Below are positions 24,530-33,406 of a stretch of 46,440 nt of DNA, one piece after another. The number at the start of each line of letters is the position of its first letter. Within the stretch, counting starts at the first letter, position 1. Source of the stretch: Mesorhizobium sp. (GTDB lineage Bacteria > Pseudomonadota > Alphaproteobacteria > Rhizobiales > Rhizobiaceae). The notes below the pieces were generated by a model. It searched no databases and was not told the origin of the DNA. It worked only from the letters and a program-made list of their open reading frames with translations. A program made the translations under genes and the position numbers. The stretch covers positions 1 through 46,440 of the forward strand of contig NZ_JANINM010000180.1 in assembly GCF_024509055.1 (NCBI RefSeq). The letters are read 5' to 3'.

Positions 24530-26143
24530 ATGAAGACCAACATGCCTACGAATTGGAGCAATCGCGATGATGCGATGCTCGTGGATGCCATGCGGCGCGG
24601 TGCAACACGCCGGGACCTGCTGAAACTGCTGGCCCTGTCCGGAATTGGCGCCGCTGCCGGCGGCTCCCTTATGCTGAAAGCGTCAAACGCCTTCGCCCAG
24701 ACCCCGAAGAAGGGAGGGCATGTTCGTGTTGCCGGCTGGAGCAGTTCGACGGCGGACACGCTCGATCCGGCCAAGGCCTCGACCGCGGTCGACTACATCC
24801 GCAGCTGTTGTTGCTACAATCGGTTGTCGACGCTCGACGAGAACGGCCAGCTTCAGTTCGAACTCGCCGAGAGCATCAAGTCCGACGACGCAAAGACCTG
24901 GACGATCAAGCTCAAGCCCGGCGTTCATTTTCATGACGGCAAGGCACTTTCGAGCGCCGATGTGGTCTACTCGCTGAAGCGCCACCTCGACCCGGCTGTC
25001 GGGTCAAAGGTGAACGGCATCGCCAAGCAGATGTCCGATGTGAGCGCGGTCGATGACCAGACCGTCAAGGTGGTGCTGGCCGACCCGAACGCCGACCTTC
25101 CGATGATCCTGGCGCTGCACCACTTCATGGTGGTCGCAAACGGCACGACCGATTTCTCCAAGGGCAACGGCACGGGACCATTCGTGCTGGAGTCGTTCGA
25201 GCCGGGCGTCAACTCCAAGCACAACCGCAATCCGAACTATTTCAAGCAGGACGGACCTTACATCGACAGCTTCGAACTGATCGCCATCGTCGACGACACT
25301 GCTCGCGTCAACGCGCTGCTGACCGGCGAGATCGCCATCGCGGGATCGATCAACCCGCGGTCGGTTCGTCTGATCGAAGCGCAGGGAGGCGCTTTCGCTC
25401 ATGCCAACAACGCCGGCAACTACACCGACCTGAATATCCGCCGCGACATGGATCTCGGCCGCAACGATGACTTCGTCGAGGGCATGAAGTACCTCATCGA
25501 TCGCGAGACGATCTTGAAGTCGGCCCTGCGTGGGTTGGGCGAAGTCGCCAACGACCAGCCCGTGCCGCCGATCAACCGCTATCACAATCCCAACATCAAG
25601 CCGCGCGGATACGATCCGGACCGGGCCAAGAGCCTGTTTCAGAAAGCCGGCGTTCTCGGCAAGAAGATTCCTGTCATCGCGTCGGATGCGGCCACGTCGT
25701 CTATCGACATGGCCACCATCCTCCAGCGCTCGGGCGCCACGATCGGCCTCGACCTCGACGTCCAGCGCGTCCCATCCGACGGCTATTGGTCGAACTACTG
25801 GCTGAAGGCGCCCATCCACTTCGGCAACATCAACCCGCGCCCGACTCCGGACATCCTGTTCTCGCTGCTGTACCAGTCTGCCGCGCCCTGGAACGAGAGC
25901 CACTACAAGTCCGACAAGTTCGACAGTATGCTGGTCGAGGCCAGAGGCATGCTGGACGACAAGAAGCGCACCGAGATTTATTGGGCGTTGCAGGAAATGG
26001 TGTCCAACGAAGCAGGGACGATCATTCCAGCCTATATCGCCGACATCGACGGTGTGTCCAACAAGGTCAAGGGCTGGAAGAGCAACCCGCTTGGCGGCCT
26101 CATGGGCTACACCTTCGCGGAGCATATCTGGCTCGAAGGCTGA
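24530..26143 (+). CDS. ABC transporter substrate-binding protein, peptide/opine type (SBP family 5)
   Basis: The 537-aa product is a periplasmic binding protein of the DppA/OppA family: KGGHVRVAGWSSSTADTLDPA starts the mature domain, and AESIKSDDAKTWTIKLKPGV and GTGPFVLESFEPG follow in the family order. The signal is of the twin-arginine type: ATRRDLLKLLALSGIGAAAG (residues 26-45) with cleavage near AFA-QT at about 56, after an N-terminal extension of some 25 residues. The start at 24530 has AAAGGGAA upstream. It feeds the permeases and the fused ATPase that follow. Ligands of this family include dipeptides, opines and other small amino compounds; which one is not visible. Confidence 0.92.
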   Translation: MKTNMPTNWSNRDDAMLVDAMRRGATRRDLLKLLALSGIGAAAGGSLMLKASNAFAQTPKKGGHVRVAGWSSSTADTLDPAKASTAVDYIRSCCCYNRLSTLDENGQLQFELAESIKSDDAKTWTIKLKPGVHFHDGKALSSADVVYSLKRHLDPAVGSKVNGIAKQMSDVSAVDDQTVKVVLADPNADLPMILALHHFMVVANGTTDFSKGNGTGPFVLESFEPGVNSKHNRNPNYFKQDGPYIDSFELIAIVDDTARVNALLTGEIAIAGSINPRSVRLIEAQGGAFAHANNAGNYTDLNIRRDMDLGRNDDFVEGMKYLIDRETILKSALRGLGEVANDQPVPPINRYHNPNIKPRGYDPDRAKSLFQKAGVLGKKIPVIASDAATSSIDMATILQRSGATIGLDLDVQRVPSDGYWSNYWLKAPIHFGNINPRPTPDILFSLLYQSAAPWNESHYKSDKFDSMLVEARGMLDDKKRTEIYWALQEMVSNEAGTIIPAYIADIDGVSNKVKGWKSNPLGGLMGYTFAEHIWLEG

Positions 26144-26227
26144 CGGCAGTCGAGTGTGGGCGCGCGGATCAAATGCCGGCGCGCCCACCGTTGACCGACA
26201 CTGACAACGAGTTGGAGCTCCATCCTC

Positions 26228-27190
26228 GTGAAATTCTCGCAACATCCGGCCTTGTTGGTCTTGCGGCGGCTGGCGATCACCTGCGTCACGCTGGTCATCG
26301 TTTCGCTGGTGGTCTTTTCGGCCACGGCACTTTTGCCGGGCGATGTCGCGCAGGTCATGCTGGGCCAGGCCGCCACCCCTGACGCGGTCGCCGGATTGCG
26401 GGAGGCAATGGGGCTCAACCAGCCTGCCTTCTTTCGCTACCTGCACTGGTTCTTCGGAATATTTCGCGGCGATCTGGGCATATCGTACGTGAACCAGATG
26501 CCGGTTGCGCAGCTGATCGGCGGCCGTTTGGCAAATTCGATCAAGCTGGCAGCGGCAACGACCGCGGTTGCCGTGCCCCTTTCCCTGTTCCTCGGGATCA
26601 CGACCGCGATGTGGCGCGGCACGCTGTATGACCGCCTCGTCTCAATGCTGACGATTGCCGTGATCTCGGTACCGGAATTCATGGTCGCCACGCTTGCCGT
26701 CCTGATATTCGCCGTGTGGCTGCGTTGGCTGCCGGCACTGAGCAATGAAATGGAAGGAAGCTCCTTCATCGATCTGCTTCGGGCCTATGCCATGCCGATC
26801 ATGACGCTCGGCTTCGTGGTGTCAGCCCAGATGATCCGAATGACGCGGGCCGCGATGATCGAGGCTATCAACACGCCTTACGTCGAGATGGCCCTTCTCA
26901 AGGGCGCATCCCGCTCCCGCATGGTGCTCTTGCACGCCCTTCCCAATGCGCTTGGCCCCATTGCCAATGCGATGGCATTGGCGCTTTCATATCTTGTCGG
27001 CGGCGTCTTCATCGTCGAGACGATCTTCAACTATCCTGGCATCGCCAAGCTTATGGTCGATGCAGTGTCGACGCGGGACCTGCCCCTTATCCAGTCCTGC
27101 GCGATGATCGTTTGCATCAGCTACCTGACCCTGATCACGCTCGCAGACGTCGTGGCCATTCTCTCAAATCCAAGGCTGCACAACTCATGA
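26228..27190 (+). CDS. ABC transporter permease, DppB/OppB type
   Basis: The 320-aa product has six hydrophobic segments in the DppB order, the LLPGDVAQVMLGQ extracellular start, and the EAA coupling loop TPYVEMALLKGASRSRMVLLHALPNAL near the C-terminus, which contacts the ATPase. It starts at a GTG 84 bases after the binding-protein gene and overlaps the next permease gene (ATGA, 27187-27190). It forms the inner-membrane channel with that partner. Confidence 0.93.
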   Translation: MKFSQHPALLVLRRLAITCVTLVIVSLVVFSATALLPGDVAQVMLGQAATPDAVAGLREAMGLNQPAFFRYLHWFFGIFRGDLGISYVNQMPVAQLIGGRLANSIKLAAATTAVAVPLSLFLGITTAMWRGTLYDRLVSMLTIAVISVPEFMVATLAVLIFAVWLRWLPALSNEMEGSSFIDLLRAYAMPIMTLGFVVSAQMIRMTRAAMIEAINTPYVEMALLKGASRSRMVLLHALPNALGPIANAMALALSYLVGGVFIVETIFNYPGIAKLMVDAVSTRDLPLIQSCAMIVCISYLTLITLADVVAILSNPRLHNS

Positions 27191-28041
27191 CCCAGGACAG
27201 TTCAGCCACCGCATCCACCCGTGGCATGGCCGGCTACAGCTTCAATTGGGTCGGCAAGCTCGGCCTGGCCGTGATCCTTTTCTGGGCCGTGGTGGCGATC
27301 TTCGGTTCGCGGATCGCGCCCTATCCAGTCGGCGAAATTGTCGACACGGACTACTTCAGCCCGATGTCGCACCAGTTCTGGATGGGCTCCGACTATCTCG
27401 GGAGAGACATGCTGTCGCGAGTTCTCGTGGGTGCGCGCTACACTGTTGGCATATCGCTCGCCGCCGTCACGCTAGCCTGCCTGTCGGGAATTGTTCTGGG
27501 CATGGTGGCGGCTGTGTCGGGCGCCATTTTCGACCTTGCGCTCTCCCGGTTTCTCGATGCCCTCAATGGCATACCGTCGCTGTTGTTCGGGCTCGTCGTG
27601 GTGTCGGCCGTCGGCTCTTCCATTCCGGTGCTGATTCTGACGCTTGCGGTAATCTACATGCCCGGGGCGTATCGGTTCTCCCGCTCGTTGGCGGTGAACG
27701 TAAACACGATGGACTTTGTCACCGCGGCACGCGTGCGCGGAGAAACGGTCGGCTACCTGATCTTTCAGGAGATCCTGCCAAACATCCTGGGTCCAGTTCT
27801 TGCCGACCTCGGCCTTCGGTTCGTCTACATCGTCCTCGTGCTTTCGGGACTTTCCTTTCTCGGACTCGGCGTGCAGCCCCCGGACGCCGACTGGGGCGGG
27901 CTGGTGCGGGAGAACATGGCCGGACTAATTCTCGGAGCACCGGCAGTCGTCTTCCCGTCGATCGCCATCGCGTCTCTGACGATCTCGATGAACATGCTCA
28001 TCGACAATCTGCCGAAAAAGATTCGCGACAGGGGTAACTGA
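27187..28041 (+). CDS. ABC transporter permease, DppC/OppC type
   Basis: The 284-aa product is the second channel subunit. It has the DppC N-terminal cytosolic segment and first helix (residues about 20-45), the [23 protein letters not shown] stretch typical of this subunit (split here as [17 protein letters not shown] and VLVGAR), and an EAA loop at [20 protein letters not shown] with [10 protein letters not shown] after it. Its ATG overlaps the previous stop and its own stop overlaps the next ATG (TGATG), so the set is translationally coupled. Confidence 0.92.
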   Translation: MTQDSSATASTRGMAGYSFNWVGKLGLAVILFWAVVAIFGSRIAPYPVGEIVDTDYFSPMSHQFWMGSDYLGRDMLSRVLVGARYTVGISLAAVTLACLSGIVLGMVAAVSGAIFDLALSRFLDALNGIPSLLFGLVVVSAVGSSIPVLILTLAVIYMPGAYRFSRSLAVNVNTMDFVTAARVRGETVGYLIFQEILPNILGPVLADLGLRFVYIVLVLSGLSFLGLGVQPPDADWGGLVRENMAGLILGAPAVVFPSIAIASLTISMNMLIDNLPKKIRDRGN

Positions 28042-29729
28042 TGCACGGTTTGGTTACCCGCGACGCCTCCCTTCCGCTTGTCGAGATCCGCGACCTGCAC
28101 GTCGGCGCCGTGACGGATGCGGGCAGGGAAGTGGAGATCATCCGCGGCGTATCGTTCGATATCGCACCCGGATCGATTGTTGCCCTGATCGGCGAGTCCG
28201 GGTCCGGCAAGACCACGATAGCGCTCTCCTTGATGGGGCATGCCCGCAGCGGCTGTTCGATCCGTAGTGGAACCATACGTGTCGGACCGCATGTGGTCAC
28301 GGCCATGACCGAACGCCAGCGCGCCAAGGTGAGAGGCACCGAAGTCTCCTACATCCCTCAGTCCGCTGCCGCCGCGTTCAATCCCAGCCGGCGGATCATG
28401 GATCAGGTGATCGAGATAACGCGGATCCATAGGCTGATGCCGCGGGCTGCGGCCGAGGCCAAGGCCGTTGAGCTCTTCAAGGCACTGGCTCTCCCCCATG
28501 CCGATACGATCGGCCGACGATACCCTCACCAGGTTTCAGGGGGCCAGCTGCAGCGGCTCGCCGCCGCAATGGCGCTGATCGGCGATCCTCGGTTGGTGAT
28601 TTTCGACGAACCTACGACCGCGCTCGACGTGACCACTCAGATAGAAGTCCTGCGATCGTTCAAATCCGTGATGGCGAGCCGCGGCATGGCCGGCGTCTAC
28701 GTCAGCCACGATCTGGCGGTGGTCGCGCAGATCGCCGACAGGATCATCGTGCTGCGCAATGGCATCATCGAAGAGGAGGGACTGACAGATCAGATTCTGA
28801 ACAATCCCCAGAACAACTATACGAAGGAGCTCCTGGCGGCCTTCGAGCCGAAGAGGCATGAGCCGCAGGCACTCGATTCTAGCGAAGCCAAGGACCGCCT
28901 GATCCTCGAGGTAAAGAGCCTATCTGCCGGATACGGGCGGGTGCATGACGGCAAGCCCGCCTTCAAGGCGCTAAGCGACATCGACTTCAGGATGGAGCGG
29001 GGCCGCAATCTCGGCGTGATCGGAGAATCGGGCTCGGGCAAGTCGACACTGGCGCGCGCCGTCGCGGGCATCCTTCCGCCTTACGACGGGCAAATCCGAT
29101 TTTTCGGAAACGAGCTGGCGGGCAGTCTTCGCGACAGGCAGAAGGAGGAGCTTCGACGGATACAGATCGTCTTCCAGATGGCCGATACGGCGCTCAACCC
29201 GGCGCGTTCGGTCAGCGCGATCGTTGGCCGTCCCTTGACCTTCTACCACGGGCTGAAAGGGTCTGCCGCGGAGAAGCGCATCGACGCGTTGCTGGACATG
29301 GTGCGGTTACCGAAAGGCATCAAGCACCGTCTGCCGGGAGAACTGTCGGGCGGTCAGAAGCAACGTGTCAATCTTGCGAGGGCGCTCGCCGCAGAACCCG
29401 AGCTGATCCTTTGCGACGAGATCACCTCCGCGCTCGACACTGTCGTTGCAGCAGCCGTACTCGATTTGTTGAAGGAGCTGCAACGCGAGTTGAGCCTTAG
29501 CTATATGTTCATTAGCCATGACCTTTCGATGGTTCAGGCGGTCTGTGACGATGTCCTTGTGATGTTCCATGGAAAACTGGTCGAGAAACTGCCCGCGGCA
29601 ACCATGGTTCGCGACGCCCAGCACCCGTATTCGAAGCTCCTGATTTCGTCCGTCCCCAAGCTCGATCCGAATTGGCTGGACAGCATCGAGCGCAGCCCGG
29701 AGCTGTTGGCGGCCCTCGCGGACAGGTAG
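28041..29729 (+). CDS. Fused dipeptide-type ABC transporter ATPase (DppD-DppF in one chain)
   Basis: The 562-aa product holds two complete ATPase domains. Domain 1 has Walker [10 protein letters not shown] (about residues 51-59), signature [10 protein letters not shown] and Walker [13 protein letters not shown]. Domain 2 has GESGSGKST (about 329-337), [15 protein letters not shown] and [12 protein letters not shown]. Each is followed by the oligopeptide-type C-terminal extension (NNYTKELL and [12 protein letters not shown]). The Ile replacing Pro after the second Walker B Glu (DEIT) is a mild variation. It powers the importer encoded just upstream; the fused arrangement is known in several alphaproteobacterial importers. 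A 132-base gap separates it from the flavoprotein gene. Confidence 0.94.
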   Translation: MHGLVTRDASLPLVEIRDLHVGAVTDAGREVEIIRGVSFDIAPGSIVALIGESGSGKTTIALSLMGHARSGCSIRSGTIRVGPHVVTAMTERQRAKVRGTEVSYIPQSAAAAFNPSRRIMDQVIEITRIHRLMPRAAAEAKAVELFKALALPHADTIGRRYPHQVSGGQLQRLAAAMALIGDPRLVIFDEPTTALDVTTQIEVLRSFKSVMASRGMAGVYVSHDLAVVAQIADRIIVLRNGIIEEEGLTDQILNNPQNNYTKELLAAFEPKRHEPQALDSSEAKDRLILEVKSLSAGYGRVHDGKPAFKALSDIDFRMERGRNLGVIGESGSGKSTLARAVAGILPPYDGQIRFFGNELAGSLRDRQKEELRRIQIVFQMADTALNPARSVSAIVGRPLTFYHGLKGSAAEKRIDALLDMVRLPKGIKHRLPGELSGGQKQRVNLARALAAEPELILCDEITSALDTVVAAAVLDLLKELQRELSLSYMFISHDLSMVQAVCDDVLVMFHGKLVEKLPAATMVRDAQHPYSKLLISSVPKLDPNWLDSIERSPELLAALADR

Positions 29730-29861
29730 GGCGAAGGGTGTCCGTCCGCTGGACAGGAACGCGATCCCGAACATGCCACCCAATTTCGCAGAACGCCCGG
29801 CAGCCTGGCGCATGCCTCCCTGCGCGGAACAATCCGCGCGCCACCTAAACGGAGACTGGAA

Positions 29862-31187
29862 ATGCCTGCCCCACTAAAGATCGTTCAATCATCGCAGACG
29901 GTGCCGAAATCGGCCGACACCGTGGTGATTGGGGCAGGCATTGTCGGTGTCAGCACGGCCTACTGGCTGGCGCGTGCTGGTCAAAGCGTCGTCCTGGTGG
30001 AAAAGGGTAGCGTCGGCGCGGAGCAATCGAGCCGGAACTGGGGCTGGTGCCGCCAACAGAACAGGGATGCCCGCGAACTGCCCCTTTCGACAAAAAGCCT
30101 CAGCCTGTGGGAGGAGATGGCCGCCGATATCGGCGATGACATGGGCTTTTCGCGCTGCGGGCTGCTCTATCTGTCGGATGCCGAGGCGGAAATCGAGACG
30201 TGGGCAAAATGGGGCCGTTTCGCCCGGGGCGAGGGCGTTGTCACGCAAATGCTCGGTTCGGGCGAGGCAAGCGTGAAAGGCTCGGCGACAGGCAAGACTT
30301 GGAAAGGGGGCGTGTGGTCTCCGACAGACGGGACGGCCGATCCTTCGCGGGCCGCGCCGGCCGTGGCCAGGGGCATAATGAAGCACAACGGCATCGTTCT
30401 TCAGAATTGCGCGGCCCGTGGCATCGAGCACGAGGCCGGCGCCGTCAGCGGCGTTATTACCGAGCGGGGCGTCATCCGTACGCAAAACGTCGTCCTGGCG
30501 GGGGGCGCGTGGGCGTCCAGCTTCCTCCGTCAGCTGGATATCGCATTCCCCCAGGCCGCGATACGCAGTTCGATCCTTTCGGTCGCCCCCGGCGCCCAGG
30601 GACTGCCCGCCGCTTTGCATACGTCCAGGGTATCGGTCACTCGCAGGAGTGACGGCGCTTACACCCTAGCTGTGTCGGGCTTTGGCAAGGTGGACCCGAC
30701 GCCGGGTGCGATCTACGGCGCCAGGCATTTCGTCCCGATGTTTGCAAAGCGTTGGCGAATGCTGTCTCCAGGCGGCCTTCAGGCATGGAATGCAGGTTTC
30801 GAGACCCGGCGTCGCTGGAAGATGGACCAGCCGACACCCATGGAAGCCGTACGGATACTTGATCCTCGTCCCTCGCGGCGACATCTGGATTTGATCTTGG
30901 CCCGGGCAAGGACTCTTCTGCCGGAGCTCTCGAAGGTTGCGGTGCAGGCCGAATGGGCTGGCTACATCGATTCGACGCCCGATGGGGTGCCGGTGATCGA
31001 CGGTGACATCGGCCTGCGCGGGCTAGTCCTTGCCGCCGGCTTTTCCGGCCACGGTTTCGGGATCGGGCCGGGCGCGGGGCATCTGGCAGCCGACATCGTG
31101 CTGGGCAGGAAGCCGATCACGCAAGTTTCGCAATACCGACTGTCGCGCTTCGCCAAGACGCAGTGGGGCAAGGTTTCGGAGTATTAG
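29862..31187 (+). CDS. DAO-family FAD-dependent amino-acid/amine dehydrogenase
   Basis: The 441-aa product is a D-amino-acid-oxidase-superfamily flavoprotein with VVIGAGIVGVSTAYWLARAG (21-40) for FAD, then GAEQSSRNWGWCRQQ, and a C-terminal FAD closure GLVLAAGFSGHGFGIGPGAG. SSRNWGWCRQ is typical of DadA- and opine-oxidase-like members. It follows the ABC transporter on the same strand and probably oxidises the imported compound. An Fe-S/pyridine-nucleotide partner of the HcnAB type is encoded at 37472-39132 and another at 44925-46397; pairing is not provable here. It converges with the next gene across 14 bases. Substrate is unknown. Confidence 0.88.
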   Translation: MPAPLKIVQSSQTVPKSADTVVIGAGIVGVSTAYWLARAGQSVVLVEKGSVGAEQSSRNWGWCRQQNRDARELPLSTKSLSLWEEMAADIGDDMGFSRCGLLYLSDAEAEIETWAKWGRFARGEGVVTQMLGSGEASVKGSATGKTWKGGVWSPTDGTADPSRAAPAVARGIMKHNGIVLQNCAARGIEHEAGAVSGVITERGVIRTQNVVLAGGAWASSFLRQLDIAFPQAAIRSSILSVAPGAQGLPAALHTSRVSVTRRSDGAYTLAVSGFGKVDPTPGAIYGARHFVPMFAKRWRMLSPGGLQAWNAGFETRRRWKMDQPTPMEAVRILDPRPSRRHLDLILARARTLLPELSKVAVQAEWAGYIDSTPDGVPVIDGDIGLRGLVLAAGFSGHGFGIGPGAGHLAADIVLGRKPITQVSQYRLSRFAKTQWGKVSEY

Positions 31188-31201
31188 GAACGCTAGCGAG
31201 C

Positions 31202-32317
31202 CTAAGCCGCGAAGCGATCGACGCGGAAGTCCTGCAGAGGGATTTCGGTGCGGCCCTCCCAGATCAGCTCGGCCATGGTTTCGCCGACGCCGGGTCCGAG
31301 CTGGAAGCCATGACCGCAAAATCCGAAGGCGTGATAAAGACCGTCCGTCGTCGCCGACCGACCCATCACTGGCAGGCCGTCGCGCACATATCCCTCGCAT
31401 CCCGACCAGGTTCGGATGACGGAAGCCTTGGCGATCGCCGGCAGGAGACGGGCGACGGCACGCAGCTGTCCCGGCAGGCGCGCCGGATCCGCATGCGCAA
31501 AGCCGGGATCAAGGTCGACATCGACCCGCTCGGCAGCCCCGCCGAAGATGATATTGCCTCGCTCGACTTGCCGAAGGTACGCGCCTTCCGCGTGGTTCCG
31601 TGTCCAGATCCCGACCACTGGAATAACACGATGCGGCAGCGGTTCGGTCACTCCCATTTGCGGACCCTTGGCCTCCAGAGGGACGGCGTCGCCAAACTGT
31701 CCGGCGATACGCGCACCCCATGCGCCGGCGCAGTTGACGAGGATGTCTCCCGCAAAGCGCCCCTTGTCCGTTTCGACGCAGAACCCGCCACCGTCCTTGA
31801 AACAACGGATCTCGCCTGCCTCCTCGACGATCGTGGTGCCCAGCCTGCTTGCCGCGTCCGCGAATGCAGGAGCAACCAGGCGCGGATTCGCGCTGCCGTC
31901 CTCGGGCGAATACGAGGCCGCAATGGCTTGCGGCCCCAGTCCAGGAAATCGCTTCCGGATTTCCGCGGCGCTCAATTCGTCGAGATGGAGATCCCATTCC
32001 CTGGCCGCCTCGATATGCGCCCGCATGTCCGCAAGGCTGTCTTGCTCATAGACCAGCCTGAGGTGGCCAGTGGCCCGGAACTCGACGTCCCGGCCGAGCA
32101 ATGTCGCTGCTTCGCCCCACACGCGCCGGGAGCGGTGGGCCAGGGGAAGCTGGGACAGGTGGCGCGCCGTGCGGCGACAGTTTCCAAACGAGGCTATGCT
32201 CGCGCCTCCGCCGATCCGGCGTTTCTCGATCAAGGTGACGCCCGCCCCGCGCCTGGCAAGGAAGAAAGCCGTCGCTGCCCCCATGAGCCCGCCACCCAGG
32301 ATGATGACCTTCAGCAT
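31202..32317 (-). CDS. DAO-family FAD-dependent dehydrogenase, HcnC/opine-oxidase B-like
   Basis: The 371-aa product has VIILGGGLMGAATAFFLARR (4-23), then GGGASIASFGNC, CAGAWGARIA mid-protein, and GFCGHGFQLGPGVGETMA at the end. Size and pattern fit the catalytic subunit of membrane-linked three-part dehydrogenases (HcnC, octopine/nopaline oxidase B, hydroxyproline dehydrogenase). The start MLKVIILGGG at 32317 is the natural one; the frame open to 32389 is not needed. It is divergent from the LysR gene at 32422, and the operator at 32397-32413 lies between them, so it probably belongs to the same regulon as the HyuAB operon and may pair with the [2Fe-2S]/flavin subunits there. Confidence 0.87.
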   Translation of the reverse strand: MLKVIILGGGLMGAATAFFLARRGAGVTLIEKRRIGGGASIASFGNCRRTARHLSQLPLAHRSRRVWGEAATLLGRDVEFRATGHLRLVYEQDSLADMRAHIEAAREWDLHLDELSAAEIRKRFPGLGPQAIAASYSPEDGSANPRLVAPAFADAASRLGTTIVEEAGEIRCFKDGGGFCVETDKGRFAGDILVNCAGAWGARIAGQFGDAVPLEAKGPQMGVTEPLPHRVIPVVGIWTRNHAEGAYLRQVERGNIIFGGAAERVDVDLDPGFAHADPARLPGQLRAVARLLPAIAKASVIRTWSGCEGYVRDGLPVMGRSATTDGLYHAFGFCGHGFQLGPGVGETMAELIWEGRTEIPLQDFRVDRFAA

Positions 32318-32396
32318 TCCGTCCGCCTTGCTCCGCGATCGCTGGTGATCTTGCCGACGCCCGGCGGATGCGTCAAAGACATGTTCCACATCAGGC

Positions 32397-32413
32397 CATA
32401 AGTTCAGCCTATG
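32397..32413. promoter_or_regulatory. Putative LysR operator, copy 1
   Basis: CATAAGTTCAGCCTATG is an imperfect inverted repeat (arms CATAAG and CYTATG) that matches the copy at 33314-33330 at 14 of 17 positions. It lies between the divergent flavoprotein and LysR genes and touches the GGAGG ribosome site (32413-32417) of the LysR gene, which would suit autoregulation. Confidence 0.65.
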
Positions 32414-32421
32414 GAGGCGAC

Positions 32422-33318
32422 GTGCGTGCGAGACAGATCGAGGTCTTTTCGACCGTCATGCGAACGGGAACAATCACGGCCGCTGCGCGATTGCTCAACA
32501 TCTCCCAGCCCGCGCTCAGCCAGATGCTGCTGCATACAGAAAGTGAACTTGGCTTTGCCCTGTTCGAGCGGACGAAAGGCCGACTGATCCCGACCCCGGA
32601 GGCGCTCGAGCTTTTCCCGGAGGTTGAACGGCTTTTCTCCGGCCTGGAAGGAATCCGCCGCAAGACGAAGGACCTTCGCCTCGGGCGAGCTGGGCTGGTG
32701 CGGATTGCGGCGTCAGCACCCCCGGCAATGTCCATCCTGCCGATCGCGTTTCGCGACTTTCACTGCAAGCACCCGGAAATCGTGCTGCGGTCTCATATGG
32801 CCCCGATCCAATCCATCATCGACATGCTTCGGGAGGGAGATGCCTGCATTGGCCTGGCCATGGACGACCATCTTCCGCCGGACATCTCCGTCGAGCCCCT
32901 GGGCAAGGTTGGCTTTGTCTGCCTCTTGCCGGAGCGGCATCGGCTGACTGAACTGACGGCCGTTCCGTTCCAAGAGCTGGTGCCAGAGCCGTTGATCAGC
33001 TATCGCGCCAACACCCGTCCAGCCGAGGAACTCGGGCAGGCCGCACGGTCTCACCAGGTCGAACTCAAAGTGCAAATCGAGATCGACGTCTCAATTTCCG
33101 CCGTCGGCTTCGTTCAGGCGGGCATGGGTGTAGCGCTCGTCGATGCGCTGCTGCCGTGGCATCAGTTTTCCGGAGTGACGACGCGTCCCATCGAGGCAAG
33201 CCCTGGCTTGCCCGCGTCCTTGCTGACATTGCCGGCTCGACCGCTGTCAGTCGCCGAAGAGCTTATGAAGGAGCAAATCCGAACCGCTGCCGCGCAAGTG
33301 CTGACGCCAGCCTCATAA
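32422..33318 (+). CDS. LysR-family transcriptional regulator of the HyuAB operon (inferred)
   Basis: The 298-aa product has the LysR helix-turn-helix (RQIEVFSTVMRTGTITAAAR, then LLNISQPALSQMLLHTESEL) and an effector domain; it resembles NocR/OccR-type opine regulators in size and in the short N-terminus. I start at the GTG at 32422, four bases after GGAGG; an earlier frame opening at 32368 is upstream of the operator and unlikely. The gene is flanked by two matching 17-bp inverted repeats, one overlapping its own ribosome site and one overlapping its stop codon and preceding hyuA, so it most likely controls itself, the divergent flavoprotein and the HyuAB operon. Ligand unknown. Confidence 0.9.
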   Translation: MRARQIEVFSTVMRTGTITAAARLLNISQPALSQMLLHTESELGFALFERTKGRLIPTPEALELFPEVERLFSGLEGIRRKTKDLRLGRAGLVRIAASAPPAMSILPIAFRDFHCKHPEIVLRSHMAPIQSIIDMLREGDACIGLAMDDHLPPDISVEPLGKVGFVCLLPERHRLTELTAVPFQELVPEPLISYRANTRPAEELGQAARSHQVELKVQIEIDVSISAVGFVQAGMGVALVDALLPWHQFSGVTTRPIEASPGLPASLLTLPARPLSVAEELMKEQIRTAAAQVLTPAS

Positions 33319-33330
33319 GTTCGACTTATG
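33314..33330. promoter_or_regulatory. Putative LysR operator, copy 2 (perfect palindrome)
   Basis: CATAAGTTCGACTTATG is a perfect inverted repeat, CATAAGT-TCG-ACTTATG. It shares 14 of 17 bases with the copy before the LysR gene. It covers the LysR stop codon (TAA, 33316-33318) and lies 76 bases before the hydantoinase ATG, in the right place for an operator or activator site. Confidence 0.75.
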
Positions 33331-33406
33331 CCATTGTGCCGGATGCGTCTTGGACGCCCGGACATCGCCTGTGCCAGGCTGCCCTACGAATTGGAAAGGG
33401 CAGGCC

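Noticed and set aside
24530..31187. A full opine utilisation operon (octopine/nopaline type)
   Set aside because: The importer is of the dipeptide (family 5) type, not the polar amino-acid type used by octopine and nopaline systems, and no arginase or cyclodeaminase gene is nearby. The idea stays possible for other opines.
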